This document shows, one piece after another, positions 31,788-42,100 of a stretch of 64,000 bases of DNA. The DNA is from F23-D06 sp947165685. GTDB taxonomy: Bacteria > Bacteroidota > Bacteroidia > Bacteroidales > WCHB1-69. The position numbers and the translations under genes are program-made. Location: positions 1-64,000 of the forward strand of contig CAMVBK010000004.1 in assembly GCA_947165685.1 (NCBI GenBank), given 5' to 3'. The notes beneath the pieces are model-generated. The model did no database searches. It was not told the DNA's origin and worked only from the letters and a program-made list of their open reading frames with translations. Each line of letters starts with the position of its first letter. Position 1 is the stretch's first letter.

Positions 31788-33431
31788 CTAATATTCGATC
31801 GGTCTTCCCGACAGGTTGAACCACAGTTCCTGTTCCTCCTGTGTCTTCTTGTCCACGATGATCACCTTGTAGGCGGTGAGTTTGTCGGCGAGGCGCTTCA
31901 CGGTGTAGAACTCCTTGAGTTTGCAAGACTTGTGCTCCTTTTTGAGGTAGTCTTGGATGGTGGCGGAGAGGTTGTCGTTCTTGCCCATTACCCACGTTTC
32001 CACCAGTTCGCCGTAGTTGTTATAGACACAGAACTCCTTGCCCCGGGTGGTATAGAAGGCGGCGATGTAGTTCATGTAGCCGTCCTCCGTCCACACTTCG
32101 TTGTTCACCTTCGGGTATTTGAGCTTGAAGGCGGCTTTCACGTTCTCGGGCACATTGGAGGCATCGTCGTTGTCGAGGGTCATGTTCATCTTCTCATAGT
32201 ATTTGTTGAGGGCATCGTCTTCGGCGCTCTCCTTCTTGTCGTTGCCGCCCAGCTCGTAGTCGGGATCCACGGTGCGGATCAGCTTGCCGGCCTTGTCGAA
32301 GAAGACGGTGGTGACCAGCTTGGCTTTGTAGTTGGCTTTCTCGTAGAACTCCACCATCGTCTTGTCGTTCTTGTCGGCGCGTTGCTCCTTGACGGCGCTC
32401 TTGAACCGCCAGCCGGGGTAGAAGTCGTTGAGGTGCTTGGACATCAGGCCCGTGACAGACTCTTCGGGCATGATGGTGAGGGTTTTCTCCCATACGCCGT
32501 TCGGTTTGATATAAACGGCCGTCTTCTTTTCCTGGTTGAGGCAGCGGGCGATGTACATGCTATCGACGAGGAACCAGTTGAGTTCGGCGGGGTGCAGCAC
32601 TTTCTTCACCAGTGCTTTGGAGACCACATCTGGGACTGTGTTGGCTTTGATGGCGATGTTGCCGTGCTCGTCCTTCACCACGGGCTCGGGTTTCTCTTTC
32701 TTGGATTTTGCCTCTTTTTTAGGTTGCTCGTTGGTTTTATTGGCAGTGGTGCTGGCTGGTTTTGACGTTGTACTCGCTGGTTTCGCGGGTGTCTTCGCGG
32801 CGGTTTTTGCAGCCTCTTTGGCGGCTTTTTCGGCGGCGGCCTTCTCCTCGGCCTCGCGTTTTGCGGCCGCTTCCTTCTCAGCCTGCCGCTCTGCTGCTGC
32901 GGCTTTCGCCTGTTCGATCTTGTCGGGTTGTTTCACGGTAGGATCTTGGAATCCTTCCGGATCATTGCGTGTGAGCAGCTTGTTCATGCCGGTGGATGCG
33001 AAAGTCAGCTGCGACGGCTTTGCGCCTACAGCATCCTCTTTCACTTCTAAGTAGTAGTGCGTGCTTACATCCTCCTGCTCTTCCAGAGCGCTGACACTGA
33101 TGACATAATCGGGGTAGTTTGCCTTCACATAATCAGTGATAGTGGAGGGCAGTTCGCCGGTCGGCACGGCGAAAAGGGTACGAATCCATTCGCCATCGGA
33201 CGACAGATAGACCTTGCCGTTCGTGGAGCCGTCCTTGATGCTGGCAATGTAGGTGTTGCCATCCTTCATCCAACCCGTGACTTTAGCGTAGGAGTATTGC
33301 TCCTCAAGGGTTTGAACGACATCCGAGGGCACTTCGGCAGGTTTCAACTTTTGGGCACCAACGAAGTTGTTATTCCACGTAACTAATTGAATAGCAATAA
33401 GTAGCAACGTTGTTAAAATCGTGTTTCTCAT
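31788..33431 (-). CDS. secreted protein with several PepSY-like domains
   Basis: 547 residues from ATG 33431, with a signal peptide ending near residue 26. Three similar regions, about 30-140, 265-385 and 430-547, each have the PepSY-like (PF11396 type) pattern of a short helix, 'W..dG..y.a.f', strands and a polar end (AKVTGWMKDGNTYIASI, VNNEVWTEDGYMNYIAAFY). Between the first two lies an Ala/Lys/Glu-rich segment (about 165-250) that is probably a long helix. Such proteins are periplasmic or surface-exposed, with unknown ligands. Own promoter at 33459. Confidence 0.75.
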   Translation of the reverse strand: MRNTILTTLLLIAIQLVTWNNNFVGAQKLKPAEVPSDVVQTLEEQYSYAKVTGWMKDGNTYIASIKDGSTNGKVYLSSDGEWIRTLFAVPTGELPSTITDYVKANYPDYVISVSALEEQEDVSTHYYLEVKEDAVGAKPSQLTFASTGMNKLLTRNDPEGFQDPTVKQPDKIEQAKAAAAERQAEKEAAAKREAEEKAAAEKAAKEAAKTAAKTPAKPASTTSKPASTTANKTNEQPKKEAKSKKEKPEPVVKDEHGNIAIKANTVPDVVSKALVKKVLHPAELNWFLVDSMYIARCLNQEKKTAVYIKPNGVWEKTLTIMPEESVTGLMSKHLNDFYPGWRFKSAVKEQRADKNDKTMVEFYEKANYKAKLVTTVFFDKAGKLIRTVDPDYELGGNDKKESAEDDALNKYYEKMNMTLDNDDASNVPENVKAAFKLKYPKVNNEVWTEDGYMNYIAAFYTTRGKEFCVYNNYGELVETWVMGKNDNLSATIQDYLKKEHKSCKLKEFYTVKRLADKLTAYKVIIVDKKTQEEQELWFNLSGRPIEY

Positions 33432-33458
33432 ATTTGTCAGGATTTGCAAACAAAGGCA

Positions 33459-33466
33459 CAAAAATA
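33459..33466 (-). promoter_or_regulatory. -7 box TATTTTTG of the PepSY-like gene
   Basis: Exact TAnnTTTG on the minus strand, 28 bases upstream of ATG 33431. It supports that start over an upstream in-frame ATG at 33461, inside the box. Confidence 0.65.
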
Positions 33467-33559
33467 AATTTTTTTGTGAAACGGAAAGTGTCTAAATTTG
33501 AAAATGCTGCGGACATGCCGAAAATCGGTCTCCGTTATTTCTCCAACCCGAAAAAATAG

Positions 33560-33567
33560 TATCTTTG
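33560..33567 (+). promoter_or_regulatory. -7 box TATCTTTG of purA
   Basis: Exact TAnnTTTG 25 bases upstream of the purA start. Confidence 0.65.
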
Positions 33568-33591
33568 CCCCGTTTTCAAAAAATGGAGAAT

Positions 33592-34863
33592 ATGAAAATG
33601 GACATACTGCTCGGCCTGCAATGGGGCGACGAAGGTAAAGGTAAAATTGTGGATGTTCTGACACCGAAATACGATGTCATTGCGCGTTTTCAGGGTGGTC
33701 CGAACGCCGGCCATTCGCTGGAGTTCAATGGACACCGGCACGTGTTGCACATCATCCCGTCCGGCATCTTCCACAAGGAGAAGATCAACATCATCGGTAA
33801 CGGGGTGGTCATCGACCCGATCATTTTCGAGGAGGAAATCAATGCGCTGGTGGCCATGGGGTTAACCCCGACCGACAACCTTTGCGTCTCCCGTAAGGCA
33901 CACCTTATCCTGCCCACGCACAAGCTGTTAGACGCGGCTCAGGAAGCGCACAAAGGCAACGCGAAGATTGGTTCCACGCTGAAGGGCATCGGACCGACCT
34001 ATACCGACAAGACTGCCCGCATGGGACTTCGCGTCTGCGACCTTGAATCCCCCGATTTTGAGGCCAAGTACCGCAAAAACATCGAAGAACATGTCGAGAT
34101 TTTAAAAAATTTCCGTTTCGACTATGCTGACAAACTTGCAGTTCTGGACGAACAGTGGCGCAAGTCGCTTGACACCCTTCGGAAGTTTCAATTTATTGAC
34201 AGCGAATATGTTGTCCATCAATATCTCACAGAAGAGAAAACGGTGTTGGCCGAGGGCGCACAGGGCACGCTGCTGGATTTGGAGTTCGGTGCGTATCCAT
34301 TCGTCACCTCCTCCAATACCATCGCCGCTGGCGCGTTCACTGGACTTGGACTCGCCCCGCATTTCGCCGGACGTGTCTTTGGCATCGTGAAGGCCTATTG
34401 CACGCGTGTGGGTAGTGGTCCTTTCCCTACCGAGCTGTTTGACGAAACCGGTGAATTTCTTCGAAAAGAGGGTAATGAATATGGTGCAACTACTGGAAGA
34501 CCAAGACGTTGCGGTTGGCTCGACCTTGTCGCGCTCCGCTATGCCCTGATGATTAACGGAGTCACCGACATTGCGCTCACTAAGGCCGATGTGCTTGACA
34601 AATTCGACGAGATCAAAGTCTGCACCGCCTATCGTGTTAATGGCGAGCTCACCGACCGGATGCCTTCCGCCACCGATGTGGAAATCGAGCCTGTCTATAC
34701 CACTTTGCCCGGTTGGGAAGCGACGATTTCGGGTTGTAAGACATACGAAGAGCTGCCGCAAATGTTCAAGGACTACATTCGGTTTATTGAGGAGAAAACT
34801 GCCACGAAAGTGTCCATCATCTCGGTGAGCCCCGACAGGGACGCCACCATTTTCAGATACTGA
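33592..34863 (+). CDS. purA: adenylosuccinate synthase
   Basis: 423 residues. Start ATG 33592 is chosen (MKMDILLGLQWGDEGKGK) because it matches the family N-terminus; ATGs at 33583 and 33598 are in frame. GTP-binding and catalytic blocks are intact: WGDEGKGKIVD, GGPNAGHS, KGIGPTYTDK, EGAQGTLLDLEFGAYPFVTSS, TTGRPRRCGW. It converts IMP and aspartate to adenylosuccinate, the first step from IMP to AMP. Confidence 0.96.
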   Translation: MKMDILLGLQWGDEGKGKIVDVLTPKYDVIARFQGGPNAGHSLEFNGHRHVLHIIPSGIFHKEKINIIGNGVVIDPIIFEEEINALVAMGLTPTDNLCVSRKAHLILPTHKLLDAAQEAHKGNAKIGSTLKGIGPTYTDKTARMGLRVCDLESPDFEAKYRKNIEEHVEILKNFRFDYADKLAVLDEQWRKSLDTLRKFQFIDSEYVVHQYLTEEKTVLAEGAQGTLLDLEFGAYPFVTSSNTIAAGAFTGLGLAPHFAGRVFGIVKAYCTRVGSGPFPTELFDETGEFLRKEGNEYGATTGRPRRCGWLDLVALRYALMINGVTDIALTKADVLDKFDEIKVCTAYRVNGELTDRMPSATDVEIEPVYTTLPGWEATISGCKTYEELPQMFKDYIRFIEEKTATKVSIISVSPDRDATIFRY

Positions 34864-34871
34864 GTGCCTTT

Positions 34872-37800
34872 ATGAAAAAAGCGCCGCTGTTTTGGATGTG
34901 CTGCCTGCTGTTTTTGGCGGGCGGCTTGTCTGTTTGTGCGCAAGAGACTACCGAGGATGCTTTTCTGCAGATGTTGCGTCAAGAAATGAAAACGCAATAT
35001 GATTCGCTGCAAAATACGAGTCATCCTCCTTACTATATAGCCTACCGCGTGACGCAGTCAAAGAGGCACCAGGTTTCTGCAAATTTTGGCAAAATCTATG
35101 AGAATTCCACGCAAAAAAGTGCATTTCTTACAGTTGAGGTTCGCATTGGAGATTCGAAAATGGATAATCTGCACGGGTTTGACTACCAGAACACCGCCAC
35201 CCGGATTATTCCGCTTCCGTTGGATGACAATGCGCAGCTGTTGCGCAAAATCCTTCGTGACGAAACGCGGAAAACTGTCCAAGAGGCTGCGTTAACGAGT
35301 GTTGAGAATAGGCTACGCGCTAAACTTCTGGATCCTGACGATGAGCGGGAAAGATTCTCATTTCTTCATGGAGATAGGGACGGAATCTATCAAACACCGG
35401 CGCAGAATGTACACTTGAATGACGAGCTATGGGAACGAACCTTGCGGCATTGTACCCAATATGACGATATAGAACTGACGGGAAAATCCGCGTCTGTATG
35501 GTATCAAGTTACTCGCAAATATTTGGTGACCAGTGATAACACGGATTTTGTGCAGAACAACTTTTCTTCAATGGTCACACTTCGCGTGGAAGGATTAACT
35601 GCAGATAATATACCGGAACACATTGAACGTCAATACTATGCACGTGTGCCAGAACTCTTGCCTAATGAAGATGTCCTACAAACGGAAATGGCGGAGATGG
35701 TCTCGTTGTTGTCTAATATGCTCCATGCCGATCGCTGCCAGCCTGTCCGTTGTCCTGTGTTGTTCTCGCCAGAAGCTTCTTCTGTATTGATTCATAATAT
35801 TATAGGACATGATTTTGAAAATCCTGGAAACGGGATTTTTCAAAATCGGATAGGGCAAAAAGTTATGCCAGAAGCCTTTTCAATAGAGAGCCGACCTAAC
35901 GATTCTAATCTCGGTGGATATTATCTGTTTGATGATGAAGGAGTTAAGGGTGATAACATTCCGCTTGTCCGAAAAGGAGAGTTGAGCGAATTTCTATCTG
36001 GGCGTACGCAACGGCCCTTGGCCTATACTTCCAACGGTCATGCCCGGGGAAATCGCCGCTTACCAGTTCCCCGCCAAGCCAATCTTGTGATGGAAACAGA
36101 TAAACCGTTGAACAACAGTCAATTGTTTGAAAAGCTTGGGATGGAAGCCCAAAACCAATCTTTGGAATATGCCTTATATGTTAAGGAAGTGGATGTAAGG
36201 TGTGATACAAATGGTGTGGTAAGTGTTTATCCTACAGTTTGTTATAAGGTGTATTCAGATGGGCGAAAAGCAAAAGAAGAGGTTCGGGATTTGCGGTTGA
36301 GCGAAAGCAAACACCAGTGGGTCAGAAATTTAATCGCTGCAGGGGACAAAACAGGTAGTGCGGCTATCGTGTGCCATAGTGAGGATGACGACCTGCTGAC
36401 AGGCGCTTCTGCTCCGGCATTGCTTTTCCGCAATATCAATGTGCAACCTGTGTCAAAATCCACGAAACTCAGGATAGTGAAAGTAATGGATGGTGAAGGG
36501 TCCGTCACACCCATGAATTTGTCGGAACTGCTGCAGAAGTCGGCGCAATATGAATGGGACGTGGATGTCACGCGACTTAAAATTGCTGAAGAGGCGACTC
36601 CTTACTATGAAGAGTTTTTGATGACAGACACTCGGACTTTCACCGTTGAAGCCTCAGAAGGAAGTCTGTTTTATGCCAATGAAAAGCCTGTTCGACGATT
36701 AGTTCCGCGTCTGTTGTTGGGAAGTAACCTTTTCAACAACGAACATCTTACGGATGCGGTGGAGCCGCCAGTCAGTTATCCTTTGCCTTTTGACGATAGG
36801 CTCACGTTTGCCAAGGACTTCCGCGTTGCCGCTGATCAGGAATATCAGAAAGCCTTGGTTCAGTGGAAGACCAAGCAGGCTTTGCTGCCGTCGGCGGAAT
36901 CACGGAAACAATATCTGCCCGACCGTTCCGAAATCCCTTCTACGCAGACGTATGATGAAAAATCCTTCGATTACCCGTCCTTGAACAATCTGGAACATCT
37001 TGCCTGTGAATTATCTGAGAAGTTGGCCAAACACGATTTCCTGAGTCGCTCCAGTGTCCATATATATGTATGGATGGGGAATGTATGTTTCTGGAATAGC
37101 GAGAAAACCTTTTATGCGCGCCCTGTCTCGGTCATTGGTGTCCAGTTTTGCGGAACAGTGGATCGGGGTGGCAGGGAGCATTCCTACCGCAAAACTATTT
37201 TCCTGCCAAGTTTGGATTCTCTTTTCTCCATTCGTTATCTTGAGACGGAAGCCAGTCAGTGGGTAACCGCTTTGCAGACGCTGAAAAATGAAGGAAAGGA
37301 GATGGCGGAATACTACTCAGGGCCTTTGTTGGTGGAAGGGGATGCGGTAGGTCAAATGTTACGTTCGGCTTTGTTGGAACGTAATCCTAATTTGTTGGCC
37401 CATAGAGAGCCTGTCTGTTTTGGTAAAGTTAGAACACCTGACTTTGAGGATTTGTTGAATCAGATGGTCACTTCAAAGAAAATCACCATTACAGCGAACA
37501 GAGTCGGGGACAGTTTCGACAAATCAGCCTTCTGTCGGCACGACAAAATCGATGCGGAAGGGGTGGAAACCCAAGAAACCGAAATTGTCCGGAATGGTGA
37601 GCTGATTTCGTTGCTTGGGAATAGAAATGTCACAAAATCAATGGCTTATAGCAATGGATTTCAACAATTGGCTTTCCATCAAGAGGCCTGTTTTGCCACA
37701 CGTGGCGTTTCGAGATTGGATTTTGAACATACTGCGAACGTTCCGCATGCAAAACTAAAGCAGTTACTCATCAAGGAAACGAAAAAACAGGGACTGTCCC

Positions 37801-38123
37801 ATGCCTATATCCTTCGTCAGATGGCGGATTGGTCGGATGCAGGTGACCAATCCGGATGCGTGTCAACAGTTGGTCTGTGGCAGCTTTATCGGGTAGATGT
37901 GCGGACTGGGCGCGAAACACCTGTCATCGGGGCAACTTCAGTGCCGTTCCATTTTTCCATGTTGGAAGACATTCTTTGCGTTTCAGACATGGATGTGGCG
38001 TTCCCTCTCATGACCGCAGTTGCGGGGGCGGCAGGCACTCGCGATTTCCCCTTTGCAGGCGTACCCACGTGCATCGTGGCACCCAAGGGACTGTTGCTGA
38101 AGCGATCGAATATCGGTTTTTAG
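34872..38123 (+). CDS. secreted double TldD/PmbA-like protein lacking the metal-protease glutamate
   Basis: 1083 residues, about twice the family length. A signal peptide (cleavage near VCAQ, residue 24) is followed by two TldD/PmbA-like modules: about 25-560 and 577-1083. Each begins with PPYYIAYRVTQ / TPYYEEFLMTD and has the long beta-rich C-terminal half (GVKGDNIPLVRKGELSEFLSGR / GVETQETEIVRNGELISLLGNR). In module 1 the protease motif HExxxH appears as HNIIGH at 308-313, with Asn for the catalytic Glu; module 2 has no such motif (GDAVGQMLR). It therefore probably lacks the TldD-type peptidase activity. Follows purA by 8 bases. Confidence 0.82.
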   Translation: MKKAPLFWMCCLLFLAGGLSVCAQETTEDAFLQMLRQEMKTQYDSLQNTSHPPYYIAYRVTQSKRHQVSANFGKIYENSTQKSAFLTVEVRIGDSKMDNLHGFDYQNTATRIIPLPLDDNAQLLRKILRDETRKTVQEAALTSVENRLRAKLLDPDDERERFSFLHGDRDGIYQTPAQNVHLNDELWERTLRHCTQYDDIELTGKSASVWYQVTRKYLVTSDNTDFVQNNFSSMVTLRVEGLTADNIPEHIERQYYARVPELLPNEDVLQTEMAEMVSLLSNMLHADRCQPVRCPVLFSPEASSVLIHNIIGHDFENPGNGIFQNRIGQKVMPEAFSIESRPNDSNLGGYYLFDDEGVKGDNIPLVRKGELSEFLSGRTQRPLAYTSNGHARGNRRLPVPRQANLVMETDKPLNNSQLFEKLGMEAQNQSLEYALYVKEVDVRCDTNGVVSVYPTVCYKVYSDGRKAKEEVRDLRLSESKHQWVRNLIAAGDKTGSAAIVCHSEDDDLLTGASAPALLFRNINVQPVSKSTKLRIVKVMDGEGSVTPMNLSELLQKSAQYEWDVDVTRLKIAEEATPYYEEFLMTDTRTFTVEASEGSLFYANEKPVRRLVPRLLLGSNLFNNEHLTDAVEPPVSYPLPFDDRLTFAKDFRVAADQEYQKALVQWKTKQALLPSAESRKQYLPDRSEIPSTQTYDEKSFDYPSLNNLEHLACELSEKLAKHDFLSRSSVHIYVWMGNVCFWNSEKTFYARPVSVIGVQFCGTVDRGGREHSYRKTIFLPSLDSLFSIRYLETEASQWVTALQTLKNEGKEMAEYYSGPLLVEGDAVGQMLRSALLERNPNLLAHREPVCFGKVRTPDFEDLLNQMVTSKKITITANRVGDSFDKSAFCRHDKIDAEGVETQETEIVRNGELISLLGNRNVTKSMAYSNGFQQLAFHQEACFATRGVSRLDFEHTANVPHAKLKQLLIKETKKQGLSHAYILRQMADWSDAGDQSGCVSTVGLWQLYRVDVRTGRETPVIGATSVPFHFSMLEDILCVSDMDVAFPLMTAVAGAAGTRDFPFAGVPTCIVAPKGLLLKRSNIGF

Positions 38124-38131
38124 CGTTCTTT

Positions 38132-39151
38132 TTACCTTTGCCGTTCGATAGCGGTTTGATGGAGAAGTTCCAGAAATCGTTCTATAAATTTCTGATATTC
38201 AGTATCTTCATAATGCTTGGCATAGCGCTTTACGACTTGCTGCCATTGTTGAGGCTGCACAACGGCAATATGATTCTTCCGTTTGATGTCCGCGATTTCA
38301 TCCACTAAGGACATACGTTGATAAAGCAACTCACTGATTTGGTTGTCAATGTTTTCCAGCATGGCCCGTTGTTTCACGAGAATAAAGTCGGGGGCATCGG
38401 TGCGCAGGTCGAGCCGTGCAATCATCTGTGCCCACTCCGCAGGGGTCAACTGCTGTTCGGCATCTGACAGGGCTTGCGCTGGGGAGCAGTGGCATTCGGT
38501 CATTAGGCCGTCGAATCCATAGTTCATCGCCAGTTGTGACACTTCTGGAATCCAGCGGGTCTGTCCACAAAGATGGGACGGGTCGCAGAGGATGGGGAGT
38601 TCGGGCATTCGGACTTTGAGTTCGACGGGAATCTGCCACAGCGGCGCGTTGCGATAGACATTCTCCTGCACATCGGGGAAGCCGCGATGCACAGCCATCA
38701 CCCGCTTCACATCCGCCTTCAGGAACCGTTCAATATTCCCCAACCAAAGCTTTAGGTCTGGAATCATGGGATTCTTCACCATGACGGTGAAGTCAGAATG
38801 GCACATTGAATCGGCAATTTGCTGAACCTCAGTGGGGTTCACGGTTGTACGAGCCCCTACCCATACCACACGGATGCCATGCTTGGCACATAGCTCCACC
38901 TGTCGGGCGTTCATAACTTCCACACAAACAGGAATATGGAGAGTATTCTGCACCTCTTCTAACCAAGGCAAGGCCTCCTCACCCGCGCCGGCAAAGCTGT
39001 CGGGCGCACTGCGCACTTTCCAGGCTCCGGCGCGGAAATAATGCAGCCTCAAATTGGCAGAACGCGCCTGCTCAACGAGTTGAGTTGCCGTTGTCAACAC
39101 TTGCTCGCGTGTCTCTGCTGCGCAAGGACCTGCTATCCAGATTTTTCCCAT
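38132..39151 (-). CDS. DAHP synthase / chorismate mutase fusion
   Basis: 339 residues from ATG 39151. Residues about 1-245 form a class I (KDO8PS-like) 3-deoxy-7-phosphoheptulonate synthase with IAGPCAAET, RAGAWKVR, VWVGARTTVNP, VMVKNP and CDPSHLCGQ. Residues about 255-339 form an AroQ-type chorismate mutase (MLENIDNQISELLYQRMSLVDEIADIKRKN). The arrangement is common in Bacteroidota and may let chorismate or prephenate regulate the first step of the shikimate pathway. It follows the giant secreted gene by 2 bases but is unlikely to share its function. Confidence 0.93.
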   Translation of the reverse strand: MGKIWIAGPCAAETREQVLTTATQLVEQARSANLRLHYFRAGAWKVRSAPDSFAGAGEEALPWLEEVQNTLHIPVCVEVMNARQVELCAKHGIRVVWVGARTTVNPTEVQQIADSMCHSDFTVMVKNPMIPDLKLWLGNIERFLKADVKRVMAVHRGFPDVQENVYRNAPLWQIPVELKVRMPELPILCDPSHLCGQTRWIPEVSQLAMNYGFDGLMTECHCSPAQALSDAEQQLTPAEWAQMIARLDLRTDAPDFILVKQRAMLENIDNQISELLYQRMSLVDEIADIKRKNHIAVVQPQQWQQVVKRYAKHYEDTEYQKFIERFLELLHQTAIERQR

Positions 39152-39153
39152 CA

Positions 39154-42100
39154 CTATTCCTCCGTCTCTGGTTCTTCCTCAATATCTGTGAAATACTTCT
39201 TCACGAACTTGTTCTTCAAACTTCTGTTACCAAGTTTGTAAGTGAACGACGGCAGTCCCTTCGCCTGGTCGGGTGCCTGGAAGCGGTTTTTGGGCTTCAC
39301 GCTCGTGATGGCTTCGTTGAAGGCTTTGTCGGAGGAGAATGCCGACACGGCGTTGTTGTCGAACTGGAAGTAGTAGAACTGGTTGTCGAATTCGAAGTAG
39401 AGGTACAGGCGGTTGCGGGATCCGCGCTTCTCAATGACGATGCGGCCGGGCACCATCTTATAGACCTGCTTGGCACCGCACACGATCACCGGCAACTTGG
39501 TCTGCGACTTGAAGGTGGACTGCTCTTTGTCCCATTCGAAGTCGATGTTCGAGAAGAGGAACTTCACCTGCAGGGCTTCCGGCAGACGGCGGTTCTGCCC
39601 TAAGGCCACGTTTCGCTGGTAACGGTCGTATTCCGCCTTGCCCAGAATGTTGTACAGGGCCACGTCGAACGCCTCATCGCCCGACACATCGACGAAATCC
39701 AGCGAGGCATTTTCCAACGCCTTGTTCATCAGGTCCATGGACTTTTCGTTGAAGTAGAAATCGATGGAGGTGGTGAGGTGCATTTCGGCGGAGTCCGCCA
39801 GCATGTAGTTGACGATGGTACCGCTGGTGACGAAGTTCACGCGGCCGAGTTTCGCGCCCATGTCGATGGTGCCGCTGCCGTGCGCCTCGCAATTGTCGGT
39901 GTTCAGTGTGATGATGTTGCCAGGCACCGTCGGATCCATCAGCTTCTCCTTGGAGGCGGCCTTGAATTCACGGGTCTCCTTGTCGTAGGTGATGTAACCG
40001 AACACGTTGATGTACTCGGCATCGTTGAATTCATCCTTGGCCACGCCAAAGGCCGTGTAGATGCGACCGGTCTTGTTGCTGGAGGCAATCGCCACCACCA
40101 CTTTGCGCTCGTCCATGTCTTTGGTGCGGTCGTGCACCTGTAGCATGATGTTGTTGGGATCCACCTGTTGCAGAATCTTCATGCGGGCGTGTTTGATGGA
40201 GTCGCAGCCATGGATAATCTCCACGCCGCCGAAATAGGAGAGGAACGGATTGGTGCTGTGCAGCTCGGCGCGGCCGTCGAAAGCGAACTGGTCGCTGAAA
40301 TGGAAATCTTTCTCTATCGGAATCTTCGCCTCGCCGAAAGTCTCCTTCATGAAATAGATGGTGTCGAAATAGAGGGTCTGCACTCGCTCCTCGGCATCGA
40401 CATAGTCGTAATAGCCGTTGGCATAGAATTTTGTAGCGCTCTGTACGCGCGTCGTGCAGTTGTAGAGCTCATGGTATTTGTTCTCGCGCCCGGCGATGAT
40501 GCGCGACTTCTGCAGCACGTCCATGACCGCCTTCTTCCGGATAGTGACATCGCCGTGCAAAGGCGTGATGGCCGCGTCACCCACGTTGATGTAGCGCACG
40601 CCGTGGGCGAAGATGATGTTCTTGGCAAAGTCGAACTCGGCATTCACCGCCGTGAATCGGTAATTGGCTTCGGGTAAAACTGCATAAAGTTCATTCCCAG
40701 TACTTTGCATGTCAACAAGTTCCTTGATTGGTGTGTTGTCGATATCGGTGTTCTTGTACGGGTCGTCCCACTTGAACCGTAGCATGGTGGAGTCAATCGG
40801 ATCCCATTCGAATTCCGATGACCTGGCTTTCACTTCGTTCTGTACAAAATAGACCTCGGAAGCCTCGCCATTGGCTAAGAAGTGCCCTTTCCGCGTCTTG
40901 AAATCGATGTGGGAGTTGTAGTTGTCGGTGGAGAAGGCGACATCCTTGCCGCCGCTAATGTCGTAGATCCGCAGGTCGGCGGTGTCGGCCAACAGCTCAT
41001 GGTGTTTGAACTGGAACCAGCGCGACGAGATGTCGGCCCGGTTGAACTTGACGAGGCCCGTGCCGAACATTCCGCCCGGGGTAATCACGGAGTTGCCCGT
41101 CAACTTGGTCTCGCGGAAAATGTCCATCGGCTTCTGCATCGTATGGATGAACATTTGGTCTTGATAGGGTTCCCAGTGCAGGTAAGCATCTTCCACCCCC
41201 GCTGGCGGAAATTCAGAACCTGCCATCTGTTCATCCACCGTATGCGTGTTGGCGGCTCCGTTGGTGGAATCGATGTAGAAGACCAGGCTGTCGGAGAAGG
41301 TGTGCGAAGTGATGTAGTCAATATTTCCTTTTCCTCGCAATCCTCTGTTGCTCAAGCTAATACGTCCTTGATAGCCACCTTTGGTACCATACATGGGCAA
41401 GCCTGAAGTGTTATGCACAAAACCCAACGAGAAGTCTTTCTGAACTTTCAGCGGCTCGGCGATGTCGGGGAAAATGCCACCGGAGACCAATGCGCCGCTG
41501 AACTTCATGGAGTCAATCACGAAATTGTCCAAATTGACGATACGGAACTGGTTCACAGCGTAATAGAACTTGTTGCGGTCATACACGCCGCCCAACACGT
41601 AGGGTTGGTCATAAAACACTTTGCCGCCCTTGCGTGCCTCGAAGATGGGATAGTCGGGATAGTCGGTGAGGCCGCACTTGTTGCCTGGCATGTCGATGTA
41701 AAGCACCCCGGAGAGCTCTTCGATCTGGCTGCGGACACGTTGCAGTTTATAGTCGCCGTACATGTCCATCGGGCCGTTCTTGTCCTCCACATACATGATG
41801 AGTGTGTCGATGATGTCCATATCGACGAGAAAGCGGTCGTATTCGAATTTGCAGTTGTGGGTCACGAAATCGAACAGACCGCCGATGACCCGGCCGGAGA
41901 AGACCATGTCGCGGTTTTTCTTCACTGTGACCAGCTCGTTCATGGGATAGACGTTGACGATTTGTGGGTCGCTCAGCACGAAGAACTCGCAACCGGTGAT
42001 TTTCAGGTCGTTGGTCAGCAGGTCCAAGGAGGCGTAGTGCGTTTTGGATTCCAGCTTGATATAGTCGTAGTCTTTCTTTTTTACCTGGTTGTTCAGGTAT

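Noticed and set aside
31720..31995. N-terminal extension of PrmA
   Set aside because: The open frame continues upstream, but it runs into the PepSY-like gene's coding region and family homology begins at the ATG at 31719.
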